NCBI GenBank assembly: GCA_943704425.1
Contig: CALSCP010002596.1
Location: 1-33,605 of the forward strand
Source: Ministeria vibrans ATCC 50519
Lineage: Eukaryota; Opisthokonta; Filasterea
Length of the DNA stretch: 33,605 bases
Direction: 5' to 3'
Shown: piece by piece, positions 1 through 9,041 of the stretch
Position numbering within the stretch: position 1 is the stretch's first letter
Layout: every line of letters begins with the position of its first letter
Notes under the pieces: model-generated
Databases searched by the model: none
Seen by the model: only the letters and a program-made list of their open reading frames with translations
Told to the model about the DNA's origin: nothing
Made by a program: the position numbers and the translations under genes

Positions 1-1465
1 GCGGCACGCAAGAGCCTACGCCTGCCGTCGACATGTACTCGTTTGGCGTGACGCTTCTGTGGACCATGACGGGGAAGACGCTTTCAGTGCAGCGAACACT
101 TCCTGTGCTAGCCGACAATGTGTCGCTGATGAGCGTGCTTCAGACGCTGGTGACCGACGACGCTGCCGGGCGTCCGACTGCTGCTCTCACACTGGCCGCC
201 GACTTCTTCTCGACAGACGTTTCGCAAGAGACGATTGCCCTTGAGCAGCAACAGAGTGAGGCGGCAGTGGCGGCAGAACAAGTTGCTGCGGAGATTCGCG
301 AGCGCCAACAAGTGCTACGCCAAGAGCAGGAGCGTGTGCAGCGCGCGGCAGAGGAGCAGGCAGCGCGCGAGGCTGAGCTCGTGCTCGAACGCGAATCAAG
401 CAAGGCGGAAGACGACGTGGCGCGACGCACATTGCAGGCACACGAGGCGCAGGTCAAGGAATCGGCTGCGAGGTTGCGCAAAGAGATGCAAGAGGTGCGC
501 AAGGACCGTGAAGCCGTCGAGAAGCTGCAAAAGTCGGTCAAGGTATGATGGATACTCCACGTCTTTTCTTGTTTCATCTTGCTCTGTAGCATCTGGTGTC
601 GCCCCCACTGCACTGGACACTGACAACGCTCGAGCAACCCATGATGAAGGATATGGCCGTGAGCAGTGAAGTTCAGGCGGGACTGGAGCGGTTGCTGAAC
701 GAGACGGCGGAGGCGGACACACACGGGGTTGGCAGAGACAGTCATTCTGTTCGCTTTCGGCGTTTCAAGGTGACTCGAGCTACCCGCATCGAGAACCCGC
801 TTCTGTGGCGAACGTACGCTTTGGAGCGACAACGAGTGGCAGACCAGTGGAAAGGCAAGGGGCAGCTGCAGGTGATGCCAGCGGTACGTACGGACTCGGT
901 GATGTGGGACGGACGTCAGCGACTGATGCAGGAGGCGGGCGAGCATTACCTCTTCCACGGAACGAGCGTAAGGCACAGAAGAAAAACGAATGGTATATCA
1001 CATCTTTTATCGTGTTTTAGGAGCTGTTCTTTGAGCAGATCAAGCAGCAAGGATTCGAGGAGCGCGTGTCTAACGCGGGACTGTTTGGACGGGGCTGCTA
1101 CTTTGCGGAGAAGTACGAGATTTTTGGACGCCAGTGTTCCCAAGCGCGCTGATAATCACCTTTGTTTTAGGTCGTCGAAAAGCGATCACTACTGCCGCGG
1201 ACAACGCTTAATCATCTTTGTGTGCCGTGTCGTGGTAGGCAAGCCACACACGGTCTACGCGAGGAACAGCAACATTGTGCGCCCCCCGTGTGTGAAGGGC
1301 CACTTTGATCCACACTTGTGCGTTGACAACCGCTGCGACAGTGTTGTGGCGCCATCCAAGCGGGAGGACGCGCGTGCCACGTTCTTGGAGAGGTTTCGCG
1401 AATTTATTGTGTACGATCGGCACATGGCCTACCCCGAATACTGCGTGGAGTATGTGCGGCAGTAG
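1..1465 (+). CDS. Protein kinase / coiled-coil / PARP catalytic domain fusion (5' partial)
   Basis: Four exons: 1-542 (codon start at base 3), 590-967, 1021-1112 and 1171-1465. The three introns are 47, 53 and 58 bp, all GT...AG, and the frame stays open across them. The first ~70 residues are the end of a kinase C-lobe (AVDMYSFGVTLL, the usual D-x-x-S-x-G helix). Residues ~80-180 are a Glu/Gln/Arg-rich coiled coil. From ~205 a PARP catalytic domain follows: YLFHGTS (H303), GLFGRGCYFAE (Y333), KSSKSDHYC and REFIVYD (E414). The H-Y-E triad is complete, which in the PARP family is the set found in poly-ADP-ribosylating members, so transferase activity is likely. The kinase N-lobe and gene start lie outside the window. 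The product is probably intracellular and couples a phosphorylation module to NAD+-dependent ADP-ribosylation. The domain calls are secure; the biological role is inference. Confidence 0.88.
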
Positions 1466-1553
1466 GAAGGTGGAGCGAGCGGCGGAGACCTTTTATCAAC
1501 TGAGAGTGGAGCCAGGCGCTAATGAGAGTGAATAAAAGATAATTTCTTGTGTG

Positions 1554-2292
1554 TTACCTGGTAGACTCAGGAGAGGAATTTTTGAAGTAACTTTCAAGCA
1601 ACCTTTCATTGATACAAGTCAACATAAGACTCTCAGTCGATATTACAGCACCTTGTGGAAGAGGAGCGAGTTGTTTCTTTAGCCAACCTACGACGTACTT
1701 GTTTCGCAAAAGTAGAGTCGATGAATTTGCGCGAAGACTTTGGGGTCGGGATAGCCTTTGGGGAGGCGTTAATGTACTCAAAGTAGGAACCCATGCCAAC
1801 TGAAGTAGTGGCAGAAAGCGGGCGAAGGTCGACAATGTTGAGGAGAAAGGTGAGAAAGTCGCGATGGCGTGCTGGTCCACCAAAGGCGCGAAGTGAAATC
1901 TTGTCGAACGGAAGTGCTGATGGTCTGCTGGACACCTTCGTCGTCGTGGAGGTCACTGACGTGCCGGAGGGAACCGCTGAAGGACCAGGGTCGTCGCTGT
2001 TGTTGTCCGAGGCGTCGGTGCGAGCTCTTTTGGAAGTCCTGTTTCTGGCGATTTGCTCGGCACTCCACGCCCGAAACATCGGCATGCTCTCCTTCGCCGT
2101 GTCGGCCGACTCAGCGACCATGTGGGATTGAAGATGACGGATCAAAGGTCCTGTACAGTCGCTGTGCTTGAACCGCTTGGGTGAGTCGACGCCGAGAGAG
2201 ATGCAAACACGGCACTCCCAAAATTTCTGGAGTTCTCCGTCCTCATTAGTGGTGGTTACGACCTTCCCTAGGGCTGTACTCTTGATCACCAT
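1554..2292 (-). pseudogene. hAT-type transposase N-terminal relic with BED-type zinc finger
   Basis: The frame opens at ATG 2292 and runs 219 codons. An N-terminal BED-like zinc finger is visible (C27-x2-C30, then H53-x4-H58), followed by a Ser/Thr-rich linker. At about 1695 the sense shifts to a neighbouring frame: FIDSTFAKQV in the first frame joins VGWLKKQLAPLPQGAVIS in the second, which ends at a stop near 1554. The DDE/RNase H core and C-terminal dimerisation region of hAT transposases are absent, so this is a frameshifted, truncated copy. The upstream flank is dense in AAGGT motifs of the kind that can form hAT subterminal repeats. The hAT assignment rests on the BED finger and general layout and is moderate. 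Confidence 0.55.
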
Positions 2293-2339
2293 GCTTGGGG
2301 AGTCTAAAAGAGAGCAGAAAAGGCAGCTTTCAAATAAAA

Positions 2340-2462
2340 CTTATAAAAGTAAGAAACAGTAAGGTTTAGTAAGGTTTGAAGTCAAACCTTACCTTACACC
2401 TGACCTTACTATTTCTTACCTTACAGTAAGGTTTACAGTAATATTTGGTAAGGTAAGGGATC
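2340..2462. repeat. Cluster of direct and inverted AAGGTTT/AAACCTT motifs
   Basis: About ten copies of TAAGGT or ACCTTA occur in both orientations within 120 bp, including a hairpin-capable pair around 2368-2390. This lies just upstream of the decayed hAT relic and could be its subterminal transposase-binding region. It holds no ORF. Confidence 0.5.
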
Positions 2463-2606
2463 CACCCTGTAATCGTTGGAAATGCTCACTTTTCTTCTTA
2501 CCCTCCCCTCTCCACGAACGACTTCTACCAGATTACCCCAGCCACCAACGGCGGTCGCCTGCGTCTCACCCCAGTCGACAGGCGCCTTCTTGTGCAATCC
2601 AGAGTC

Positions 2607-2995
2607 GAGGCCTAAGTTCTCAGTGCGCCGCCTTCTGCGAAAACACAAAGCCGAACAGTACGTGTATGGGTTGTACAGTTGAGTGTGTGTGGTGTTCGTG
2701 GTGCCTGTTTTGTTGATGTTACCATCACGAAACACTGCTAATTCCTGCAAACGGGGTCGTTTCTGCAAGCACAACGTTGGGGGTGTATGTGTATAGTCAC
2801 TTTATTGTGTTGGCAAAGGAGGTACGATGGCGGAGGGCGGTGATTTCATGTGAGGGTCACTCTCGCTTATTTTTTTTTTGTTTTCTCGTGATTCGCCTTG
2901 TATGCTGGCGCCTTCAAATCGCAGTGTTTCTTTACAGTCTTAGGGTTAGAGCTTGAGTACTGGGTGTCTGATGCGGTTGTGTAGACCGTGTTGGC
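2607..2995. repeat. Dispersed repeat family, copy 1 (~390 bp)
   Basis: This stretch matches 19921-20285 over most of its length with small indels. Shared blocks include CTTCTGCGAAAACACAAAG, GGGTTGTACAGTTGAGTG, CACAACGTTGGGGGTGT and GGAGGGCGGTGAT followed by a T-rich run. Shorter copies occur at 20540-20740 and 32690-32925. It has no convincing ORF and no clear terminal repeats. It could be a solo LTR, a SINE-like element or a piece of a larger element; the sequence does not decide. Confidence 0.75.
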
Positions 2996-3667
2996 CTGTC
3001 GTGTGTGTGTCGTTTGCTGTGGGGTTGGTTGTGGCCAATGACGGCTGTTGGTGCGAGGTGTTTCTTGTGGACAAAAAAACAACTTCGCTCGCTATCGCCT
3101 GGAAATGGAGGCATGCCATTTGTGCTTCAGATATGTCCGTATGTGCGTGTTGTGGTGGTAAAGGTGGTGTGGTGTTCTTAGCACACCAGGCCGACAGACA
3201 CTTCACCACCTTCCCTTTGCCGGTGCAGTCGTTTTGGTATCTTCTTTGTCCGACATTCCGGTCGAACTCTTCGATGTTCCGAGTCAGCAGTTCATATACG
3301 AAGTGAAAATGAAGGGGAGCTAACTCCCTGAGCGCCAATAGTCTGCAGTTGCGCGTATAAGCGTCGCTGTCACCTTGTGGCAAACAACTTTTTCCCAATC
3401 GCTCTGCTGCAAATCGTCTCATTGCGTCGATTATTGATTCGTACCCGATATGGCGGTGTTGAACTAAGTCTTTTTGAACGAATTATTGCATCAAGCTCGC
3501 TCTGTGAAGGAGTTTCAAGATTTCGGTTTTCGTTGGACATTGCCCCAACCACAACAGTCCTCTGTCGTCCTTCCTTACGGCTTTGGTCGGGAAGGTCGGT
3601 AATTTCGCTTTTCTCGCTCTGAATTTATGCACTTTTGGAGTGTTGATTCTTTTTTCGACTTTTGCAG
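2996..3667. other. Region without a confident gene; weak minus-strand coding traces
   Basis: Overlapping minus-strand frames of 60-158 codons lie at 2946-3422, 3370-3552 and 3483-3686. They could be linked by short introns, for example a GT...AG pair inside the 3400s. I recognise no domain, and parts overlap the dispersed repeat. They may be exons of a decayed gene or chance ORFs. A pyrimidine-rich stretch ending in TTTTGCAG sits directly before the ATG at 3668 and may be the 3' end of a 5'-UTR intron of the next gene. Confidence 0.35.
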
Positions 3668-4930
3668 ATGGGCTTTCCTTGGTCACTCCGCATTCTTTTC
3701 CTCTGCCTATGTTTTACAACTGCCTACGCGTTTTCTCTTCGAAACGTCTGGCATCGCATCACTGGCGGCAACATAGGAAGTGACATTGGAAAGAATATTC
3801 CGCGTGAGATCACCCTCCACTTCAAAGAACTAGAGTTGCTCGCCAACGCACTCACGGAATCCAGTGCGACCTTGGGCGAAAAGGGGTCTTTTATGGCGGT
3901 GCAGCTGCGCACCGCTGTCGGCGTTGCCTCGGACAGTCTTGATACGGCGTCGGGTCGGTTCGAGACACTCGGTTATCGAGCGCTGCTCTCTCTGGACAAG
4001 CTGGTGGACGTGATTCAACAGAGCGTGCACATGTTTCCGCAGCTGACTGAACTTCTGGCGGAACACGAGCGCAACGTCCTGCGCTCACTAGACACTATTG
4101 CACGTGCTATTGTGCACTCATCAGACAGCCTCTCGAGGGGCGTTTTGGGTGCATCAGAGAACTTCTTCTGGGGCTGCGTTGTGATGTCGGTGGCCGCAAT
4201 CATCATCAGCACCATGTGGATCACGCGCGGTGGCTTCGTAGACCTGCGCACGCTCTGTCTCTGTGGAGCGGCGTTGGTCGTGGTCGTTGTACTTGCTCAG
4301 CTAGGTAGTGCATATGAAGCCGCCCTAGTCCAGGCGAGCGCGGAGGTAAAAGCCAGTGCGGCAGCGACCGAGAGAATGCACCACCAAATGCTCACCACAT
4401 TTGCCATGCTCAACCATACCGCCGAGAACTGCACCTGCGCCACCAACGATGCCAGTCATGAATCTGCCGTTCCTACAGGCTCTATTATTCACGTTGCGCA
4501 CTCAACACCGCCAGCAGGCTTTGTCTCATGCGATGGTGCAGCGCTCGACCGCACCGCATACCCCGCGCTCTTTGATGCCATTGGCACATCTTATGGTGGC
4601 AATGGCACACCATTTTTCCACGTGCCCGATCTGCGCGGTGAGTTTATACGCGGGTGGGATGTTCGTGGTGACCGCCCCATTGGTAATCGACAGTCGTGGG
4701 CGATGGAGATCATTCGAGGCGAAGCCACGTCCTTGAGCGAGACGTGGGGAAATTTTGGGAAAGCTACTGGTGCGTTCGTCCATCAAGGCGGTCACGAAGC
4801 GCCCCTCACACCTGTTCACAATGACGTGGGCTCGTGTGGTAAGCTGTATTTCGACTCTTCTCGAGTAGTCAAGACAGCGAGCGAGACCCGTCCGCAGAAC
4901 GTAGTGCTTCTGGCGTGCATCAAATTTTGA
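3668..4930 (+). CDS. Membrane protein with phage-type tail-collar domain
   Basis: A single 420-aa open frame; ATG 3668 is the first in-frame methionine. Residues 1-21 form a signal peptide (hydrophobic core ILFLCLCF, then TAYA). A helical, probably coiled region covers ~45-155. Two hydrophobic segments lie at ~166-185 and ~196-213. A second helical stretch with two NxT/S sites leads into a C-terminal tail-collar domain (~270-340) with SIIHVAHSTPPAGFVSC, YPALFDAIGTSYG and FHVPDLRGEFIRGWD. Collar domains are known from phage tail fibres, where they mediate trimeric assembly and binding. Here one is joined to eukaryotic secretory features, so the domain is probably displayed outside the cell or in an organelle lumen. 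Whether it serves adhesion, self-recognition or something else is unknown. A prokaryotic or viral origin followed by domestication is inference. Confidence 0.85.
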   Translation: MGFPWSLRILFLCLCFTTAYAFSLRNVWHRITGGNIGSDIGKNIPREITLHFKELELLANALTESSATLGEKGSFMAVQLRTAVGVASDSLDTASGRFETLGYRALLSLDKLVDVIQQSVHMFPQLTELLAEHERNVLRSLDTIARAIVHSSDSLSRGVLGASENFFWGCVVMSVAAIIISTMWITRGGFVDLRTLCLCGAALVVVVVLAQLGSAYEAALVQASAEVKASAAATERMHHQMLTTFAMLNHTAENCTCATNDASHESAVPTGSIIHVAHSTPPAGFVSCDGAALDRTAYPALFDAIGTSYGGNGTPFFHVPDLRGEFIRGWDVRGDRPIGNRQSWAMEIIRGEATSLSETWGNFGKATGAFVHQGGHEAPLTPVHNDVGSCGKLYFDSSRVVKTASETRPQNVVLLACIKF

Positions 4931-5002
4931 CATAAACTATGATACAAAATACATCATAGAGAGAGGAGAGGAGAGGGAGAGTGTTGTTTTTTGAGAGTGA
5001 AC

Positions 5003-5330
5003 ATGGATGAATATGACCTCCGCACACTCCCCCACCTCTACCCCGAACTCCAGTGGTCGAAGCAAACGGCCCGGTACATGATCACCTTCACTCTTGTCAC
5101 AAATCGTCCTCTCGACGACACCCAGCGCCTCTTCGTGCTGCTTGCAGGCAACTTCTCAACGGTGTACGTGGGGACGCTTGACGATCGCCGCGTCGTGGTC
5201 AAGCAGCTCTTTAAGGGCGAGGAGTTGGCATTTGAGCAGGAGTTGCGGATGTATGGAGGACTGAAGACGTAGCAGGCGTACGTTCCCCTGCTGCATGCCC
5301 GTGGCACAATGGACGGCTTAAGTTACTAAG
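5003..5330 (+). pseudogene. Protein kinase N-lobe fragment with premature stop
   Basis: ATG 5003 opens a frame that reaches a glycine-rich loop (GNFSTVYVG) and the VVVK lysine strand, then an alphaC-like segment (FEQELRMYGGL). It stops at TAG 5270. In the same frame, sequence after the stop still reads like kinase hinge sequence (AYVPLLHARGTMDG) up to another stop near 5328. Nothing resembling the C-lobe follows. The stop therefore looks like a disabling mutation in a kinase related to its neighbours, and the rest has been lost. Without expression data, a short N-lobe-only protein of 89 residues cannot be excluded. Confidence 0.7.
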
Positions 5331-5873
5331 TTAGACTCCTTCGCCTGTGAAGAGGTTCGAATGAGGAAACCCGCCCAGATTCGCCCAGATTCGCGCACAA
5401 ACCGAACACGCTCAAGCATAGAAACTACAGTGTGAGTACGACGACATGGGTTTCGGTCTGACCGTCTCTTCAACTAAATACTTTCCTTCTCTATAGACAT
5501 TCGCATATTACTCCGTGTATCACTAAAACCGACCTCAAACCATCCAATTTTTCTAATTTTGAACCGATTTTTGGCTCCAAGCTGAACAATGCATTATCAC
5601 ACACACTACTAACTACATAGATGATACTTGATGGATCATAGATGTGTACTAGCAACACAAAGCACTCACAAAACCCTCGTAGACACTTTGAGGGGAAAAT
5701 TCTTGACTTACTCAAAAATACAAATTACAATCATTTTAAAGACATCCTCAGTCCTCATCATTACTTCACTATCACTCCCCAGTAGCGAATATTGTCATCG
5801 ATTATGCGTACTACCCAAAAAATATTCCGCCCTTTTTCGCATTTTCTCATCAACTCCGTTTTTCTCTTTCCAG
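5331..5873. other. AT-rich intergenic stretch, no gene seen
   Basis: Only short chance ORFs are present. A short segment, AAACCCGCCCAGATTCGC, recurs at about 6544. The last 25 bases are pyrimidine-rich and end in TTTCCAG, a plausible splice acceptor for the TRAF-like exon that follows. Confidence 0.6.
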
Positions 5874-6348
5874 AACACGGGTGTGACTGGAATGGAATGG
5901 ACCGCGGGGACTCCTTTTGCCGGACCATCGTCCTCAATGCGAACACACTCCGTGCCAGAACGCCACCAAAGGCTGCTCCTGGACGGGACTTCCTTCTGCC
6001 GTGAGCAAGCACGTCGACACAGAGTGTTCTGCGGCAGTTCGACCGTGCCAGTTTGCGAGCGTAGGGTGCAGTGAGAGTGTCAAGGAGCGCATTGGGCAGC
6101 TTCAGCGAGATGGTGGGCTTGTCCAACTTCAGACGCATGCCAAGTCGCTGCGAGGCGTCACAGAGAGCATCCAGGAGTCGCTGGGCACGCTGAAGCCCCT
6201 GCTCACCGAGATGCATGCCGGCCTGAAGGCTGACATTGCCGAGGTGGCCAACGGCTTCAAGGAGGTGGCCGGCGAGAGAGGGAGAGTGAACAAGAGAAAG
6301 AGAGAGAGTGTGCGTGTGAGGCGAGAAGTGAGAGGAAGGGAGAGATAG
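5874..6348 (+). pseudogene. TRAF-type zinc finger and coiled-coil fragment
   Basis: After a TTTCTCTTTCCAG acceptor the frame encodes HGCDWNG. At the TTTT run near 5915 the homology jumps by one base into the frame encoding CEHTPCQN, KGCSWTG, an H-x4-C and RPCQFASVGCSE. These are the C/H spacing and GCxWxG signatures of two TRAF-type zinc fingers. A helical, coiled-coil-like segment follows (~6090-6280), then the frame dissolves into GA-rich simple sequence. The upstream RING or other domain is absent and the one-base shift breaks the first finger. This is probably a decayed copy of a TRAF-like adaptor or ubiquitin-ligase gene, although a sequencing error at TTTT is possible. Confidence 0.6.
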
Positions 6349-6380
6349 AGAGAGAGCAAGAGCAAGGGTGAGAGAGCGAG
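6280..6380. repeat. GA-rich simple sequence
   Basis: Irregular (GA)n / GAGAGA purine tract that ends the TRAF-like reading frame. Confidence 0.7.
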
Positions 6381-6409
6381 AATAAAGGCGCAATCTTTGA
6401 AACCCATCT

Positions 6410-6505
6410 ACGCGCCCGCCATTAAAACGACTCTCACACACCGCCCATCAATCAAACGACTCTCCCACGCTGCCCCATTCAAACGACACTCACACACAGT
6501 CCACA
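6410..6505. repeat. Three imperfect ~33-bp repeats
   Basis: Three successive segments carry the pattern ATTcAAACGACtCTCaCaC separated by short CCGCCC/GCCCC linkers. The flanking interval 6349-6878 otherwise holds only short chance ORFs. Confidence 0.55.
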
Positions 6506-6878
6506 TCAAGCAAGAGACCTTTGCCATTCTCCTCCGCTACTGAAACCCGCCCAGATTCGCATCGTGCGACACCGACGTCGCAGCCTACACGGTCGACGAA
6601 TATACACATACTGTTCGACTTTGTATTTTCGCTGAAGACTATAGTCTGAGAACTTCGAAATGCAGTGAGTTCACTGAGTAGGATATGGGCTGGTGGAGTA
6701 AAGGGCCGTTCGCCATTAGGTGCCATAAAAGGACTTAAACAGTATAGACTAGTATTAGAATGTCTGCCCAAATTCGAGCAGAGATGGTCCTCCCCAGCCC
6801 TATCTCTCTCACTCGCTCATTCTCTGTAACAATACACTAGATAGGCAAGAAAAAGAATAATACAAGAGAAAAGAGTGT

Positions 6879-7286
6879 TTATATAAAGGCTGGAGTGCGG
6901 ATTTGCCAATCGACCTTGCGCCACACCCGAAACATAGCATCGAGGACCGAGCTCTTGTCGCACAGGTCAACGATTGTCTTGGTCGCATGCTCGACGCCAA
7001 TGGAGTGGATGGATCGCCAGGGTGTGCGCAGATCGCAGTAGCGCTTGTGTCTGTGCCGAGTGCGGTGGACTACCTCGAGTGTGGGTAGCTCCATCGCCAC
7101 ATGCAGCAGCACGAAGAACTCGATCTCTCCGCCACCGCGTCGTACAACCACTGTCTCGTGAGGGTGCGACTGGGTCCGCGTGAGCATGCGGTTGGTGAGC
7201 CTCGCTCGACGACACCGGTGCTCTCCGTAACGCAGACGCACAAGCTCGTACAGCGAGTCGGTGAGGGACGCGGAGAAGGACTGCAT
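6879..7286 (-). CDS. Unrecognised protein, 3' exon (135 aa from first ATG)
   Basis: The minus strand is open from upstream of 7286 to a stop at 6879. From ATG 7286 it encodes a basic, Arg/His-rich protein with hydrophobic segments EIEFFVLLHVAMEL and KTIVDLCDKSSVLDAMF. Just upstream are two candidate splice acceptors (GGACAG and GACTGGAAG before 7286), so this is likely the terminal exon of a longer gene. I recognise no family. The upstream sequence at ~7330-7400 resembles 9410-9480 on the other strand, but in a different frame and degraded. Opposite-strand ORFs here are shorter and broken. Confidence 0.4.
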   Translation of the reverse strand: MQSFSASLTDSLYELVRLRYGEHRCRRARLTNRMLTRTQSHPHETVVVRRGGGEIEFFVLLHVAMELPTLEVVHRTRHRHKRYCDLRTPWRSIHSIGVEHATKTIVDLCDKSSVLDAMFRVWRKVDWQIRTPAFI

Positions 7287-7639
7287 CTGTCCGAGAGGCA
7301 CTGCCTTCCAGTCACAGGAGAAGCAGATGAACAGGATGCAGCAGTAAAAGAACCCTAACCCACCACGCACCGCCGCGCCGCCTCCACAAGCACTCAAGAC
7401 GGCAGCGAAATTGCTCGTTTCCTGCCTGTGAAAGTGTTCCCGTCGGTGTAAAGTATGACAAGGCGTTGGACATGGGGGGTTGGGGGAGCCTTAGGTGGCG
7501 AATTGAAGTGATCTTGGTGAGGGACTGAGGGGCTTAGGGGAGGAGGTTCAGTCGGGTTGATCGAACGAACAGAACAGCCTTTTTCAAAAACACTTAAAAG
7601 TTAAACACCATTCTTTCTCTGTTTCTTTGTCACAAAAGC
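7287..7639. other. Gene-poor interval with two recurring relics
   Basis: The minus strand at ~7335-7400 carries a degenerate copy of the GGAGGCGGCGCGGCGGTG segment also seen at ~9427-9448 on the plus strand. At ~7500-7530 a GCGAATTGAAGTGATC segment recurs near 19836-19860. A possible minus-strand start codon lies near 7473 (reading MSNALSYFTPTGTLSQ), but I cannot build a consistent gene from it. Confidence 0.4.
7604..7628 (+). promoter_or_regulatory. Shared 25-nt leader motif (copy 1)
   Basis: AACACCA followed by a TTCTTTCTCTGTTTCTTT pyrimidine run, 11 bases before ATG 7640. The same motif, 24 of 25 identical, occurs at 19162-19186, four bases before ATG 19191. It may be a promoter/initiator or a conserved 5' leader, or simply relate the two loci by duplication. 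Confidence 0.45.
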
Positions 7640-8295
7640 ATGTCTTCACTACAGGAACGCATTCAAGAGGCTCGGACGTCCCATTCCTTGAACCTAAGGA
7701 ATATGGAGCTCACCTCTCTCCCGGACGAAATTCTAGTTCTTGCTGACTCTCTACAGGAATTGCTGTTGACAGACAACCCGCTTGGTGTGCTCCCAGACTG
7801 GATTGGACAGTTCAATAATCTCAAGGTATGGAAAGGGGGAGAGAAGGGTGAGGACTTCTCACGAGTCGGCGCTTTTTTTTTTGTTCTGGACGAAGCTTCT
7901 GGACGTCGGGAAATGCAAGCTCAAGACGCTCCCGGCAGCCATTTTAGAGTTGCGTGAGCACCTGGAGGAGATTACATACGCAGGGAATGAGGGATTCTCG
8001 CCATCTCTCGACAATCACTGTGCAAGTAAGAAGAGATTTTTGGTTGACAAGTGCTAAAGCGAAAGGTTTGTCTGTAGAAGGTTTGAGATAGACTGGATGA
8101 TTGCTTCAATTGATTCTAACTCCTTATCTTGCGCTTCTGGGCGTGGCAACGTTGGGCTGCTCAGTCTGTAAGAAGGCATCTTTTTGGACGATTTTGCTAA
8201 CACTCGCAACTTTTGCAGTTTGTAAGATGTCAAGAATTGAGTGTATATCTGACCCAATTTTCGCTCGATTCGCTGCTCTGTGCTATTTGGTTTAG
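7640..8295 (+). CDS. Leucine-rich-repeat protein, probably broken LRR-kinase N-terminus
   Basis: Exon 1 (7640-7825) encodes LRRs (LNLRNMELTSLPDEI, LQELLLTDNPLGVLPDWI). A 70-bp intron (7826-7895) joins it cleanly to exon 2 (7896-8025), which continues the repeat (LLDVGKCKLKTLPAAI). A GTAAGA donor at 8026 and TCTGTAG acceptor ending 8077 define a third exon. Its in-frame reading stops at 8091, giving 109 aa. Another frame stays open and, through a further good intron (about 8172-8219), reaches a stop at 8293-8295. The strong downstream splice sites suggest the gene once continued and now carries a frameshift. A kinase N-lobe lies 400 bp downstream, so the ancestor may have been an LRR-kinase. 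LRRs mediate protein binding; the specific partner is unknown. Confidence 0.6.
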
Positions 8296-8397
8296 GGCGT
8301 AAGTTTGAAGAATAGATCGAAATGGATGGTGACTGATTTGGACTGTGATTTGCACTCTTCTTTGCATTGTTTTAGACTGCATTGACAGTTATTGACG

Positions 8398-8685
8398 TAG
8401 AGAGTTGCGTAGGGTTAGTTCTCTGGAAAAAATGCTCAGTTCGCACCGATGTCTTGACACTCATTGACGTTGGGAGACGTTATGGTTAGATGTCTTGTAC
8501 TATGAAGTTTCTGCCCTAGGATTTTCAAAAAAAAAAAAGAAAAAAAGGGAGAGGTTAAGGTTAGTTCTCTGGAAAAATGCTCAGTTCGCACCGCTGTCTT
8601 GACACTCATTGACGTTGGGAGAGGTTAAGGTTAGTTCTCTGGAAAAAATGCTCAGTTCGCACCGCTGCCTTGACATTGTGGAGAA
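8398..8685 (+). repeat. Three ~70-bp tandem/near-tandem duplications
   Basis: The block GGTTAGTTCTCTGGAAAA...TGCTCAGTTCGCACCG...CTTGACA occurs at ~8413, ~8559 and ~8629. The first is separated from the second by an A-rich insertion near 8527-8546. The third copy runs directly into the kinase N-lobe. The duplications lie between the LRR exons and the kinase remnant and carry in-frame stops. Confidence 0.75.
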
Positions 8686-8687
8686 AT

Positions 8688-8938
8688 TGGCAAAGGTGAG
8701 TTTGGAGTGGTTCTCAAAGCGGTTGTGGTTGACGAGCAGGGTCTAAATGCCAAGTATGTCGCAGTGAAAACTCTCAAGGAAGGTGCAACGGAAAAGGAAC
8801 GTGAAGACTACCTGTCCGAGGCGGGACTGTTGGCGACATTTGAGAACCCAAATGTCCTTAGTCTAGTGGGGACGTGCATCCACAATGCCCTCCTCTGCCC
8901 CCCACTTGGATCCGTGTGGGCCAGAGGGTGAGAGATGT
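8688..8938 (+). pseudogene. Protein kinase N-lobe fragment (receptor/TKL-like)
   Basis: The frame encodes a glycine loop (GEIGKGEFGVVLKA), the ATP-binding lysine strand (YVAVKTLKEG), an alphaC Glu (EDYLSEAGLLATF) and NVLSLVGTCIH, then ends at a stop at ~8929. There is no start codon, an in-frame TGA precedes the glycine loop, and no C-lobe follows. The spacing of the motifs is normal for a tyrosine- or TKL-type kinase. It probably belonged with the LRR exons upstream and was separated by the 8398-8685 duplications. Confidence 0.65.
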
Positions 8939-9041
8939 AGAGCTGTCTCGTATTATGCGACGCACGGTCAAAATTGTTTTCATTAAATAGAGGGTCGACA
9001 TTCCCTTACCCTTACCCCATACGTATATGTATATGTATAAT

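Noticed and set aside
140-976. 278-codon minus-strand ORF
   Set aside because: Opposite strand of the kinase/PARP gene, which has clear motifs and introns; Ser/Arg-rich shadow composition.
3668-4930. Prophage or bacterial contamination
   Set aside because: Signal peptide and membrane segments are fused in frame and neighbouring genes have spliceosomal introns; no other phage genes nearby.
5300-5365. tRNA-like A-box (TGGCACAATGGA) and B-box (GGTTCGAAT)
   Set aside because: No acceptor, anticodon or T-stem pairing can be formed, and the A-box-like part is explained by in-frame kinase codons.
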